DNA of 64,000 nucleotides from CAXMST01 sp963790085 (GTDB taxonomy: Bacteria; Actinomycetota; Thermoleophilia; Solirubrobacterales; 70-9): NCBI GenBank assembly GCA_963790085.1, contig CAWBNH010000013.1, forward strand, positions 372,001 through 436,000, in the 5' to 3' direction. A program made the position numbers and the translations under genes. Shown here in pieces: positions 8,866 to 16,033 of the stretch (position 1 is its first letter; each line of letters begins with the position of its first letter). Below the pieces are notes generated by a model, which saw nothing but the letters and a program-made list of their open reading frames with translations, ran no database searches and had not been told where the DNA came from.

Positions 8866-9919
8866 CGCAGGCCTCCTTCATGTCCTCGAGCTGGGGCAGG
8901 ACGGCCTGCTCCAGCGGGGGGCTGAACGGGATCGGCACGTCCGCAGCCGCGATCCGGCGGACCGGAGCGTCGAGGTGCTCGAACGCATGCTCGGTGATCA
9001 AGGCCGCGACCTCGGCGCCGACGCCGGCGCTGGCGGTCGCCTCATGCGCGACCAGGACCTTGCCCGTCTTCCGGGCCGAGGCGAGAACCGCATCGCGGTC
9101 GAGTGGGACCACCGTTCGCAGGTCGATCACCTCGATCTCCGCATCGAGCTCCGCCGCGGCGCGCTCGGCCAACAGCACCGCTGATCCGTAGGCGATCACG
9201 CTCAGCTCCGACCCGCTTCGCGCCACCCGTGCCTTCCCCAGCGGTACCAGGTGCTCGCCGGACGGCACCGGCCCCCTGACGCTCCGGTAGAGGCCCTTGT
9301 GCTCGAGGAAGCAGACCGGGTTCGGGTCACGGATCGCCGCCGTCAGCAGGCCCTTCGCGTCGGCCGCCGTCGCCGGCGCCGCTACCTTCAGCCCGGGAAT
9401 CTGCATGAACCACGCCTCCGGGTTCTGGGAGTGGAACGGCCCACCGGAGAAGCCGCCGCCACTCGGCAGGCGCACGACCAACGGGACGGCGATGCCCTGC
9501 CGGTAGTGCATCTTCGCCGCGACGTTGGCGAGCTGATCGAAGCCGCAGGAGATGAAGTCCGCGAACTGCATCTCGCAGACGGGACGCATGCCCTCGATCG
9601 CGGCGCCGACTGCGGTGCCGATGATCGCGCTCTCGGCCAGCGGCGTGTCGAGGACGCGGCTCGAGCCGAACTCCTCGACGAACCCGGCGGTGACCTTGAA
9701 GGCACCTCCGAAGGCGCCGATGTCCTCACCGAGGCAGAAGACCGCCTCGTCGCGGCGCATCTCCTCCCGCAGCGCGCTGGAGATCGCCTCCAGGTAGGTG
9801 ATCTCGGTCGCGGCGGCCGCAGCCCCGCCGCTGCCCGCGGCTCCGTCGCCGCGGGCGGTCGCCGGCTCGAGCCTGGTGCCCGCGCCGCCACCGCCGCCTG
9901 GTGTCGCCACCGCGCTCAT
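8846..9919 (-). CDS. Branched-chain 2-oxoacid dehydrogenase E1 component, beta subunit
   Basis: Beta half of the heterotetrameric TPP-dependent decarboxylase. After a low-complexity Gly/Ala-rich extension of about 38 residues, the family core begins with ITYLEAISSALREEM. It continues with FCLGEDIGAFGGAFK, DTPLAESAIIG, EMQFADFI and the PFHSQNPEAWF region near the active site. Length is 357 residues. ATG overlaps the E1-alpha stop by 4 bases. The N-terminal extension is not part of the fold, and a later start is possible, though no better start codon or ribosome site is evident. Confidence 0.92.
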   Translation of the reverse strand: MSAVATPGGGGGAGTRLEPATARGDGAAGSGGAAAAATEITYLEAISSALREEMRRDEAVFCLGEDIGAFGGAFKVTAGFVEEFGSSRVLDTPLAESAIIGTAVGAAIEGMRPVCEMQFADFISCGFDQLANVAAKMHYRQGIAVPLVVRLPSGGGFSGGPFHSQNPEAWFMQIPGLKVAAPATAADAKGLLTAAIRDPNPVCFLEHKGLYRSVRGPVPSGEHLVPLGKARVARSGSELSVIAYGSAVLLAERAAAELDAEIEVIDLRTVVPLDRDAVLASARKTGKVLVAHEATASAGVGAEVAALITEHAFEHLDAPVRRIAAADVPIPFSPPLEQAVLPQLEDMKEACDELRRY

Positions 9920-10998
9920 GCCGCAACCCCGCTCGGATCGGCCGACGTCCACCCCGACCACGGGGCCGCGCCGTCGCCAAGCGGCTCCCAGGCGTCGGCA
10001 TAGACGCCCTCGACCGCGGTCCGCGGATCCGGCAGCGGCGAGGCGAGCGCCCGCTCCGCGCAGCGCTCGACCTCGGCCGCGACCTCGGTCCTCAGCCGCG
10101 CCACGGCTTCCCGATCGATCCCATGTCGGTCGATCAGCCGTTCGACGTAGCGGTCGATCGGGTCGCGGTCGCGCCACTCGGCCAGCAACTCCTCCGGCAC
10201 GTAGCTCATGTCGTCGTGCGCTCCGTGTCCGTGCATCCGCATCGTCTGGCACTCGATCAGCGTTGGGCCGCCTCCGGCGCGGGCGCGCTCGACGGCCGCG
10301 CGGGCGGCGGTGAAGACGGATTCGACCTCGTTGCCATCCACGGTCTCGCCGGCGAACCCGTAGGTCCGCGCCCGCTCGACCGGGTCGACCGCGAACTCGA
10401 GCTCGTTCGGGGTCGAGTAGGCGAACTGGTTGTTCTCGAGGATGAAGACCACCGGAAGCCGGTGGATCCCGGCCATGTTCATCGCCTCGTGCCACTGGCC
10501 GTTGGCGGTCGAGCCCTCGCCGAAGAAGGTGAGCGCAACCCGAGGCTCGCGGCGGAGCTTGAACGCGAGCGCGATGCCGCACGCGACCGGCGCCATGTCG
10601 GGCAGCATCGAGACCATCCCGACGCAGCCCAGCGCTCGATCGCCGAAGTGCATGTTGCCGTCCTTGCCGCCGGTGACCCCGCCGCTGCGTCCCATGTAGT
10701 TGGCCATGTAGCGATCCGGGGTCAGGCCGCGGACGAAGTGGGCTCCGAGATCGCGGTGGAGGATGCAGGCGCGGTCGCCGGGGGCCAGCGCGAACGCCGC
10801 CCCGACCGAGACCGCCTCCTGCCCACAGCCGTCGTAGAACGAGCCGGGGATCTTTCCCTGCTTGTAGAGGCTCAGGGCACGCTCCTCCGAGAGCCGCATC
10901 AGGAGCATGTAGCGGAGCAGGTTGAGCCTGTCGGGCTCGGTGAGCAGCCCACCCTCGTGGTCGGCGCGCGGTCGCGCGCGCAGCTTGCTGACGCTCAT
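9916..10998 (-). CDS. Branched-chain 2-oxoacid dehydrogenase E1 component, alpha subunit
   Basis: Alpha half of the E1 decarboxylase, binding Mg-TPP. The TPP motif runs from FFGEGSTANG (G160-E161) to FILENNQFAYS (N189-N190). Typical E1-alpha features include GSFYDGCGQEAV, the HRDLGAHFVRG segment and the RMHGHGAHDD phosphorylation-loop region. Length is 360 residues. It is first in a five-gene minus-strand unit (E1-alpha, E1-beta, E2, Leu/Val dehydrogenase, lipB) with overlapping or nearly touching genes. The complex converts 2-oxoisovalerate-type acids to acyl-CoAs for energy or branched fatty-acid primers. Confidence 0.92.
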   Translation of the reverse strand: MSVSKLRARPRADHEGGLLTEPDRLNLLRYMLLMRLSEERALSLYKQGKIPGSFYDGCGQEAVSVGAAFALAPGDRACILHRDLGAHFVRGLTPDRYMANYMGRSGGVTGGKDGNMHFGDRALGCVGMVSMLPDMAPVACGIALAFKLRREPRVALTFFGEGSTANGQWHEAMNMAGIHRLPVVFILENNQFAYSTPNELEFAVDPVERARTYGFAGETVDGNEVESVFTAARAAVERARAGGGPTLIECQTMRMHGHGAHDDMSYVPEELLAEWRDRDPIDRYVERLIDRHGIDREAVARLRTEVAAEVERCAERALASPLPDPRTAVEGVYADAWEPLGDGAAPWSGWTSADPSGVAA

Positions 10999-11140
10999 TT
11001 CGGTCCGCCTTTCTGGGCGTGCCGGCGGGTGGGATCTCCACTCCGCTCGGCTCGTTCTATCGCCGCTCCGGGATCTCCTCGGCGGCGCCTACGGACTTCA
11101 GAGGCGAGGGTTCCTCCTCTCCTCCTATGTATCTGTTGTC

Positions 11141-11146
11141 ACTATA
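11141..11146 (-). promoter_or_regulatory. Possible -10 box TATAGT for the branched-chain dehydrogenase operon
   Basis: The 198-base gap 10999-11196 before E1-alpha is locally AT-richer around 11125-11147 and holds TATAGT on the minus strand. A start site near 11134 would leave about 135 nt of leader, which contains an AG-rich AGGAGGAGAGGAGG run. No good -35 is seen, so this is weak. Confidence 0.3.
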
Positions 11147-11196
11147 CCCCCCGGCCCGGGCGGGATCCAGCTCAGGCCGACGCCCGGCGGGGCCGC

Positions 11197-11685
11197 CTAC
11201 CTGCTGCCGCTGGCTCGCTTCTCCGCCTGCCGCTTCAGCTTCCGCAGCATTCTGCGGACGACGAGCCGGTGGCTGCGGGTCCCGATCACCGCGGCCCTGT
11301 GCAGGCGACCACGGGTGCCGATGAAGGCTGCGCGGGTCTCCGCCCGGACCCTTGAGCGCTGCCCGGGCAACAGGTCGATCCGAAAGACGAGGGCGTACTT
11401 CGAGAAGCGATGCTCGCCCATCAGCGCCAGCATCACCGGCGCGACGGCGCGGGCGACGACGAAGCCGGGCAGGGTTCCCCCGGGGTGGTGCAGGTCCCCC
11501 TCGGCGATCCTGTCGCGACAGCCGAGCCTGCTCGCCATCCGGCGCCCGAGCCGCCCGTCGAGCGAGCGTCCGAGCGTCGGGAACAGGGCGGCCCATGACG
11601 CCTCCGCCGGCGCGTCGATCTCGATCGCGTGCTCGTCGATCGGCGGTAGATCCTGGAGCGGCGTTTCGAGAGCCTGGTGCGACAT
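11197..11685 (-). CDS. Small uncharacterised protein, DUF2867/SRPBCC-like
   Basis: A 162-residue soluble protein. The N-terminal part (HAIEIDAPAEASWAALF) has the alternating pattern and Ile-Asp-Ala-Pro signature of SRPBCC/START-like lipid-binding folds. The middle and end (GEHRFSKYALVFRIDLL, then a T-rich strand and a His/Arg-rich helix) resemble DUF2867 proteins. The tail is strongly basic. It follows the inactive E2-like gene by 10 bp and is cotranscribed with it. No enzymatic residues are evident and the function is unknown; the family link is by eye. Confidence 0.55.
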   Translation of the reverse strand: MSHQALETPLQDLPPIDEHAIEIDAPAEASWAALFPTLGRSLDGRLGRRMASRLGCRDRIAEGDLHHPGGTLPGFVVARAVAPVMLALMGEHRFSKYALVFRIDLLPGQRSRVRAETRAAFIGTRGRLHRAAVIGTRSHRLVVRRMLRKLKRQAEKRASGSR

Positions 11686-11695
11686 CGGATGCTGC

Positions 11696-12394
11696 TCAGG
11701 CTGTCAGTCGCTCCGGCGTCGCGAGCCATGCCGAGATCGCCTCCAACAGCGCGGCCGCGGCAGCGACGCCGGCGGCGCGCTGGTCGCAGGAGATCGTCAA
11801 CTCGGTCACGGTGCCCGTCGACGGCAGGCCGTCGCGGATCACAGCCGCCTGCCGGAGGCGGCCGATGCCGAGATGGCCCGCCTGGCCCGGGATCACCGTC
11901 GGGATGATCGAGTCGGCCCCGCCGCCGGCCGCGGTGACCGCGAAGGTGCCGCCCGCAAGCTCCGGCGAGGTCAGCTCTCCCGAGCTTGCCCGGCTGCGCA
12001 GGGTGGCGATCTCCGTCTCGAGCTCGGTCACGCTCTTGGTGTCGGCATCGAAGAGCGTCGGCAGGAGTGCTGCATGTGCCTGCTCGAACGTGAAGCCGAC
12101 GTTGATCCGCGCGTGAAGCTCGAGCTCGCCGTCGCGATAGGAGGAGTTGAGCGACGGAAGCTCGCGCAGCGCCCGCCCCAGCGCTGCGATCACGGTGGCG
12201 GCCAGCTCGTCGGCGCGAAGCTCCCCGACCTCGACGGCTCTGACGGCGTAGACGTGGGGGATGGTCGCCTTCGACTCGGCGGCCCTCCGAGCCGCGGCCT
12301 GGCCCCTCCGGGTCAGGGGGCGGCGCTCGGACCGACCCCTGGCGGACGCCGACCCTCCCTGTTCGGCCACCCCGTCCTGCTGATCGTCCGCCAT
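11696..12394 (-). CDS. Stand-alone E2-like acyltransferase-fold protein without the catalytic motif
   Basis: A 232-residue protein that aligns by eye with the C-terminal catalytic domain of the E2 encoded 3 kb away: an Arg-rich opening like GGMRRAIAEHM, GGTFAVTAAGGGADSIIPTV for E2's GGTFTITNPGRF, and a final ISCDQRAAG for E2's SWDHRALDG. It has no lipoyl or subunit-binding domain. The catalytic histidine is replaced by Gln and the DG that follows is lost, so it should not transfer acyl groups. It may be a structural or regulatory partner of the complex, like E3-binding-type paralogues, or a divergent binding protein. ATG at 12394 is chosen because a TATCTT box lies 6 nt upstream. Confidence 0.7.
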   Translation of the reverse strand: MADDQQDGVAEQGGSASARGRSERRPLTRRGQAAARRAAESKATIPHVYAVRAVEVGELRADELAATVIAALGRALRELPSLNSSYRDGELELHARINVGFTFEQAHAALLPTLFDADTKSVTELETEIATLRSRASSGELTSPELAGGTFAVTAAGGGADSIIPTVIPGQAGHLGIGRLRQAAVIRDGLPSTGTVTELTISCDQRAAGVAAAAALLEAISAWLATPERLTA

Positions 12395-12400
12395 CACCTG

Positions 12401-12406
12401 AAGATA
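12401..12406 (-). promoter_or_regulatory. -10 box TATCTT, probable leaderless promoter of the E2-like gene
   Basis: TATCTT on the minus strand, 6 nt before ATG at 12394. Same spacing as the other leaderless-type boxes in the window. Confidence 0.45.
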
Positions 12407-12447
12407 TCCCAGCCGGGGAGGGGCCCGTGCGTGGATCGGCCGGTCGC

Positions 12448-13101
12448 TCAGCCCGCTTCGGAGGCCGCGGCTACGGCTTCCTCGAGCCGGTCGTCGCCCC
12501 AGAAGACACGCTCGCCGACGGCGACGCTCGGTACACCGCGGACTCCGCCCGCCGCCGCCCGCTCGGTCGTCGCCCGCAGGCGCCGTTTGACGGAATCGCT
12601 CGCTGCCGCCTTCGCGATCGCGTTCGGGTGAAGCTCGCATGCGGCCGCGGCGATCGCGACGTTGTCGGGCTCGGTCAGATCGCGCCCCCCGGCAAACGCC
12701 TGGCGGAATGCGGCGAGCGCGAACGAGACGCTGCGGCCGATGCTCTTCGCGTAGGTCGCGACCCGCATCGCGTAGAGGGTGTTGGCCGGGCAGGGATCGG
12801 GCCAGACGACCGGCTGCAGGCCGTAGATGCCGGCCCGCCGCTCGACCTCTGCCATGCCCCGCTCGCGATCAGGCGAGTTCATCCAGGAGTCGCGCCCCGA
12901 TTCCTTCAACAGCGCACCGAGCAGGATCGGCTGCCACTCCGGCTGCTCGAGCCCGGCGTCGGCGAACAGCCGGCTGATTCGCTCCGCGGCCAGGTACGAG
13001 TAGGGGGAGCCGAGATCGAAGTAGAAGCTCGCCGAGCGCGGCCCCGGGCGCTCGTCTCCCGCCTTCATTGGGTCGCGCTGGGTGATCTCGAGCCCGCTCA
13101 C
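12448..13101 (-). CDS. DsbA-family protein, 2-hydroxychromene-2-carboxylate isomerase-like
   Basis: A 217-residue thioredoxin-fold protein of the DsbA/HCCA-isomerase family (kappa-class GST relatives). The opening motif FYFDLGSPYSYLAAERI carries the active-site serine in place of the Cys pair of true disulfide oxidoreductases. The cis-Pro region reads GVRGVPSVAVGERVFWGDDRL. Family members isomerise aromatic degradation intermediates with glutathione; the substrate here is unknown, and many actinobacterial relatives have no known pathway. The GTG start has TAGCGT 7 nt upstream. It lies between the E2-like gene and lpd on the same strand, with no clear functional link to either. Confidence 0.8.
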   Translation of the reverse strand: MSGLEITQRDPMKAGDERPGPRSASFYFDLGSPYSYLAAERISRLFADAGLEQPEWQPILLGALLKESGRDSWMNSPDRERGMAEVERRAGIYGLQPVVWPDPCPANTLYAMRVATYAKSIGRSVSFALAAFRQAFAGGRDLTEPDNVAIAAAACELHPNAIAKAAASDSVKRRLRATTERAAAGGVRGVPSVAVGERVFWGDDRLEEAVAAASEAG

Positions 13102-13108
13102 GCTCCGA

Positions 13109-13114
13109 ACGCTA
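13109..13114 (-). promoter_or_regulatory. -10 box TAGCGT, probable leaderless promoter of the DsbA-family gene
   Basis: TAGCGT on the minus strand, 7 nt before the GTG start at 13101. It supports GTG as the start codon. Confidence 0.45.
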
Positions 13115-13152
13115 GCCCGCGCCGGAGCCCGGCGGACATTCGGGGCGGCGGC

Positions 13153-14523
13153 TCAGGCGTGGGTTGCCCAGCCGTCCACCGCCCGGGCGGCCTCCATCAC
13201 GGCCTCCGAGATCGTCGGGTGAGGGTGGATCACCCGTGCCAGCTCCTGGTAGCCACCCTCGAGCGCCTGGGCGGCGACCAGCTCGATGATCATGTTGCAG
13301 GCGGTCTTGCCGACGATGTGTGCCCCAAGGATCTCGCCGTAGGCGGCGTCCGCGACGATCTTGACCATCCCGTCGCGGTCTTCGTAGACCTGGGCTGCGC
13401 CGACTCCGCCGAGCTTGAACTTGCCGACCTTGATCTCGTGGCCGGCGTCCTTCGCCTCGGCCTCGGTCATGCCGATGCTGCCGACCTGGGGATCGCAGAA
13501 GGTCCCGGAGACGATTCTGTCGATTGCGATCGGGTGGGTCCGCAGACCGGCGATCGCCTCCGCGGCGACGATCCCCTCGTCGGAGGCCTTGTGAGCGAGT
13601 GCCGGCCCCGGCGTCAGGTCGCCGATCGCGTAGATCCCGTCGACGCTCGTCTTCTGGGCTGCGTCGACCTCGATCCTGCCGCGATCGTCGAGCTTCACCC
13701 CGACTTCGTCCAGATTCAGCGCCTCGACGTCCGGGCGGCGTCCACCCGCGATCACCAGGTAGTCGACCTCCGCGGACTCCTCCCCGTAGCTGAACTTGAC
13801 GGAGTCAGGGCCCGGCTCGACCCCCTCGACCTTGGTCCCCGTCGAGATCTTGATCCCCTGCTTCTTGAAGGCCCGTTCGACGACTCTGGCGATGTCCCGG
13901 TCCTCGGCCGGGAGGATCTGATCGAGCATCTCGATCAGCGTCACCTCGGTCCCAAAGCGCACGTATGCGGAAGCGATCTCCGAGCCCGAGGCGCCGGCGC
14001 CGACCACGGCCAGGCTCTTCGGCAACTCAGGCAGGGACCAGGCGCCCCAAGTGTCGAGCACGCGCTCGCCGAAATCGACGCCGGGAATAGCCATCGCCAC
14101 CGACCCGGTCGCGAGCAGGATGCTGGTGCACTCGTGCTCCGTCCCTCCGACCCCGACCTTGCCCGGGGCGACGACCGAGCCTTCGCCCTCGATCAGATCG
14201 ATCTTGTTCTTCTTCAGCAGGCCGTCGACGCCGCCGGTCAGGCCGAGCCGAACCTTCTCCCGCCGCTCCTGGACCGCGGGCCAATCGAGACTGACCCCCT
14301 CGATCTCGACCCCGAGCTCGGCTGCCCCGTGGGCAGCCTCGTCGTAGACGTCGGCGGCATGGAGGATGGTCTTCGCCGGTATGCAGGCGTAGTTGAGACA
14401 GCGTCCCCCCGTCTGGTCCTTCTCGACCACCGCCGTCTTCAGCCCGAGTTGCGCGGCTCGGATCGCGGCGACATAGCCGCCCGGTCCCGATCCGATCACG
14501 ATCAAGTCATATGGGTCAGCCAT
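13153..14523 (-). CDS. lpdA: Dihydrolipoyl dehydrogenase (E3)
   Basis: FAD-dependent enzyme that reoxidises the dihydrolipoyl arm of E2 and reduces NAD. The N-terminal FAD motif is VIGSGPGGYVAA. The redox disulfide GGRCLNYACIPAK has C42 and C47. The NAD motif is VVGAGASGSEIAS, and the C-terminal dimerisation domain ends with the catalytic His-Glu segment HPHPTISEAVMEA. Length, 456 residues, is normal. It is separated from the E1/E2 operon by three genes but lies on the same strand, and is the obvious E3 for that complex. A TAGAGT box 6 nt before ATG suggests its own leaderless promoter. Confidence 0.95.
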   Translation of the reverse strand: MADPYDLIVIGSGPGGYVAAIRAAQLGLKTAVVEKDQTGGRCLNYACIPAKTILHAADVYDEAAHGAAELGVEIEGVSLDWPAVQERREKVRLGLTGGVDGLLKKNKIDLIEGEGSVVAPGKVGVGGTEHECTSILLATGSVAMAIPGVDFGERVLDTWGAWSLPELPKSLAVVGAGASGSEIASAYVRFGTEVTLIEMLDQILPAEDRDIARVVERAFKKQGIKISTGTKVEGVEPGPDSVKFSYGEESAEVDYLVIAGGRRPDVEALNLDEVGVKLDDRGRIEVDAAQKTSVDGIYAIGDLTPGPALAHKASDEGIVAAEAIAGLRTHPIAIDRIVSGTFCDPQVGSIGMTEAEAKDAGHEIKVGKFKLGGVGAAQVYEDRDGMVKIVADAAYGEILGAHIVGKTACNMIIELVAAQALEGGYQELARVIHPHPTISEAVMEAARAVDGWATHA

Positions 14524-14529
14524 GGCTCG

Positions 14530-14535
14530 ACTCTA
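14530..14535 (-). promoter_or_regulatory. -10 box TAGAGT, probable leaderless promoter of lpdA
   Basis: TAGAGT on the minus strand, 6 nt before the ATG at 14523, within a locally AT-rich stretch. Confidence 0.5.
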
Positions 14536-14564
14536 TATCTAATGCGGTGCTCGGCCGAACCTCG

Positions 14565-15170
14565 TCAGCGTGGCAGGTGACGGTCCGGCATCTGGATTCG
14601 GGCCAGGGCCTTGACCGTGAACCAGAACATGGTCCCCGCCACCGCCCCGACCAGCAGCGGCGTGATCGCGCCCAGCAGGCTGGTCGCCGAGATCAGCGTC
14701 AGCGCGGACCCGACCATGAAGATCGCCATCACCGCCTGGAACCCGAGCACCGCCCAGTAGCGGGCCTTCCACATCCCCAGGGCCATGATCCCGAAGAGGG
14801 TTGCGGGTGCGAGGAACTGCAAAGCGCCCGGCCGCTCGCCGCTGACCTCGGCCCCGGTGATCCAGGCCCCGGCGATCAACAGGGCGATCAGCGCCGAGAT
14901 CAGCGCCCCGACCGTGACCACGAACGGCCGCTCGCCCTCCTCGAGCGGCTCCAGTGCCTCCCGCGCCAGCTGATTGCGGACCTCCGACCTGCTCACCCCC
15001 CGGGCTGCGGCCAGGGCGGCGATGTCATCACCGCCGACCGCTTCGCGACCGGCGTCCTGCGGCTCCGCCTCCTCCGCGTCGGTAGCCGCCGGAGCGCTCG
15101 TCTCGTCGCGCTGGGCGCTGCGCCGCTTGCGCTTGCGGCGCTCGCTCCGCTTTCGCTCCCTGTTGCTCAT
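14565..15170 (-). CDS. Uncharacterised membrane protein with a charged N-terminus
   Basis: A 201-residue protein. The first 20 residues are almost all Arg/Lys/Ser/Glu (RKRSERRKRKRR), followed by an Ala/Glu-rich disordered region to about residue 75. Four hydrophobic segments follow: FVVTVGALISALIALLIAGA, an ATLFGIMALGMW helix, WAVLGFQAVMAIFMVG and LLGAITPLLVGAVAGTMFWF. The basic tail suggests a cytoplasmic N-terminus. ATG overlaps the thiE stop by 4 bases, so it is cotranscribed with thiE, but nothing ties it to thiamine chemically. No function is known. Confidence 0.75.
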   Translation of the reverse strand: MSNRERKRSERRKRKRRSAQRDETSAPAATDAEEAEPQDAGREAVGGDDIAALAAARGVSRSEVRNQLAREALEPLEEGERPFVVTVGALISALIALLIAGAWITGAEVSGERPGALQFLAPATLFGIMALGMWKARYWAVLGFQAVMAIFMVGSALTLISATSLLGAITPLLVGAVAGTMFWFTVKALARIQMPDRHLPR

Positions 15171-15850
15171 CTCGCCCCCAGGCCCGCACCGTCCGGGAGC
15201 GCCTCGCGGAGCCGCCGGCTGGCCTCGCCGGGCGATGGGGCGTCGCGGATCGCGCGCACGACGACGATCCGCTCGGCGCCCGCTGCGACGACCTCGGCGA
15301 CGTTGGTCGGGTCGATCCCACCGATCGCGAACCACGGCATCGCGGCCGGCGTCGCCCGTTCGCGCGCGTAGCGCACGTAGTCGAGGCCGGAGGCCGGACG
15401 CCCGGGCTTCGTCGGGGTCTCCCAGACGGGCCCGATGCTGACGTAGTCGGGTCGTCCGGGCCCCTCCGCCGCCAGGGCCGCGTCGAGCTGCGAGGGTCGA
15501 TGGGTCGAGAGCCCGACGATCGACCCCGGGCCGAGCACCTCGCGGGCCGCGGCGACGCCCGCATCATCCTGGCCGAGGTGGACGCCGTCGGCGCCGCCGG
15601 CGACGGCAAGGGCGGGCTCGTCGTTGACGATGAAGATCGCCCCGTGCTCGGCGGCGGCCTCGGCGAAGACGCTGGCTGCGGCCCGCAGCGCCCGGCCCGG
15701 GGCCCGCTTGTCACGCAGCTGAATCACGTCGGCACCCCCCGCCAGGGCGAGGCCCAGCAGGCCGTCGAGCTCGGCGGGGTCGGCGGCGGCGTCGCAGACG
15801 AAGTAGAGGCGGGCGGCCTCGAGCCGCTTCAGCCGGAGCGCGGGTTCCAT
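15167..15850 (-). CDS. thiE: Thiamine-phosphate synthase ThiE
   Basis: Joins HMP pyrophosphate and the thiazole phosphate to give thiamine monophosphate. The 227-residue TIM-barrel shows the pyrophosphate-binding segments IQLRDK, FIVNDEPALA, DGVHLGQDDA, YVSIGPVWETPTK and WFAIGGIDPTNVAEV. It is transcribed away from the thiO-thiS-thiG operon. The TPP riboswitch lies on the opposite strand, so thiE itself is not covered by it. TAGCCT 8 nt before ATG suggests a leaderless transcript. Confidence 0.93.
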   Translation of the reverse strand: MEPALRLKRLEAARLYFVCDAAADPAELDGLLGLALAGGADVIQLRDKRAPGRALRAAASVFAEAAAEHGAIFIVNDEPALAVAGGADGVHLGQDDAGVAAAREVLGPGSIVGLSTHRPSQLDAALAAEGPGRPDYVSIGPVWETPTKPGRPASGLDYVRYARERATPAAMPWFAIGGIDPTNVAEVVAAGAERIVVVRAIRDAPSPGEASRRLREALPDGAGLGAR

Positions 15851-15858
15851 CAGGCCAA

Positions 15859-15864
15859 AGGCTA
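15859..15864 (-). promoter_or_regulatory. -10 box TAGCCT, probable leaderless promoter of thiE
   Basis: TAGCCT on the minus strand, 8 nt before ATG at 15850. A transcript starting here would have no room for a riboswitch. Confidence 0.45.
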
Positions 15865-15904
15865 AGCCCCGGACGCCTGCCGCCGCCCCCGGGGTACCAT
15901 TCGC

Positions 15905-15999
15905 TCGTCAACGGGAGCCCCGCCTCGTTGGGGGGCTGAGAGGGTGGCTGTAGCCGCCGACCGTCCGAACCTGATCCGGGTGATGCCGGCGAAGGGATG
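15905..15999 (+). ncRNA. TPP riboswitch (THI element) upstream of thiO
   Basis: The conserved THI-box blocks are all present in order: ACGGGAGCCCC, then GGGGGCTGAGAGGG (the CTGAGA core), then CCTGATCCGGGTGATGCCGG and GCGAAGGGA. ACGG can pair with CCGT (P2), GCCCC with GGGGC (P3), and CCGG with CCGG (P4/P5). A small extra hairpin (TGGCT/AGCCG) sits between. Outer P1 boundaries are uncertain by several bases. It ends about 20 nt before a GGAGG ribosome site, so control is probably at translation initiation of thiO, shutting the operon down when TPP is plentiful. Confidence 0.93.
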
Positions 16000-16020
16000 C
16001 TCCTGCCGCCGCCCATTCGT

Positions 16021-16025
16021 GGAGG
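16021..16025 (+). promoter_or_regulatory. Ribosome binding site GGAGG that sets the thiO start at TTG 16034
   Basis: A perfect GGAGG 8 nt before TTG at 16034 favours that codon over GTG at 16019. The downstream half, GGCAG, can pair with CTGCC at about 16003-16007 just after the aptamer, giving a possible sequestering hairpin for riboswitch control. Confidence 0.6.
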
Positions 16026-16033
16026 CAGTCGAC

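Noticed and set aside
15944..16033. N-terminal extension of thiO starting inside the riboswitch
   Set aside because: The extension would be translated from conserved aptamer sequence, and a perfect GGAGG precedes TTG 16034, where the ThiO-like protein begins.
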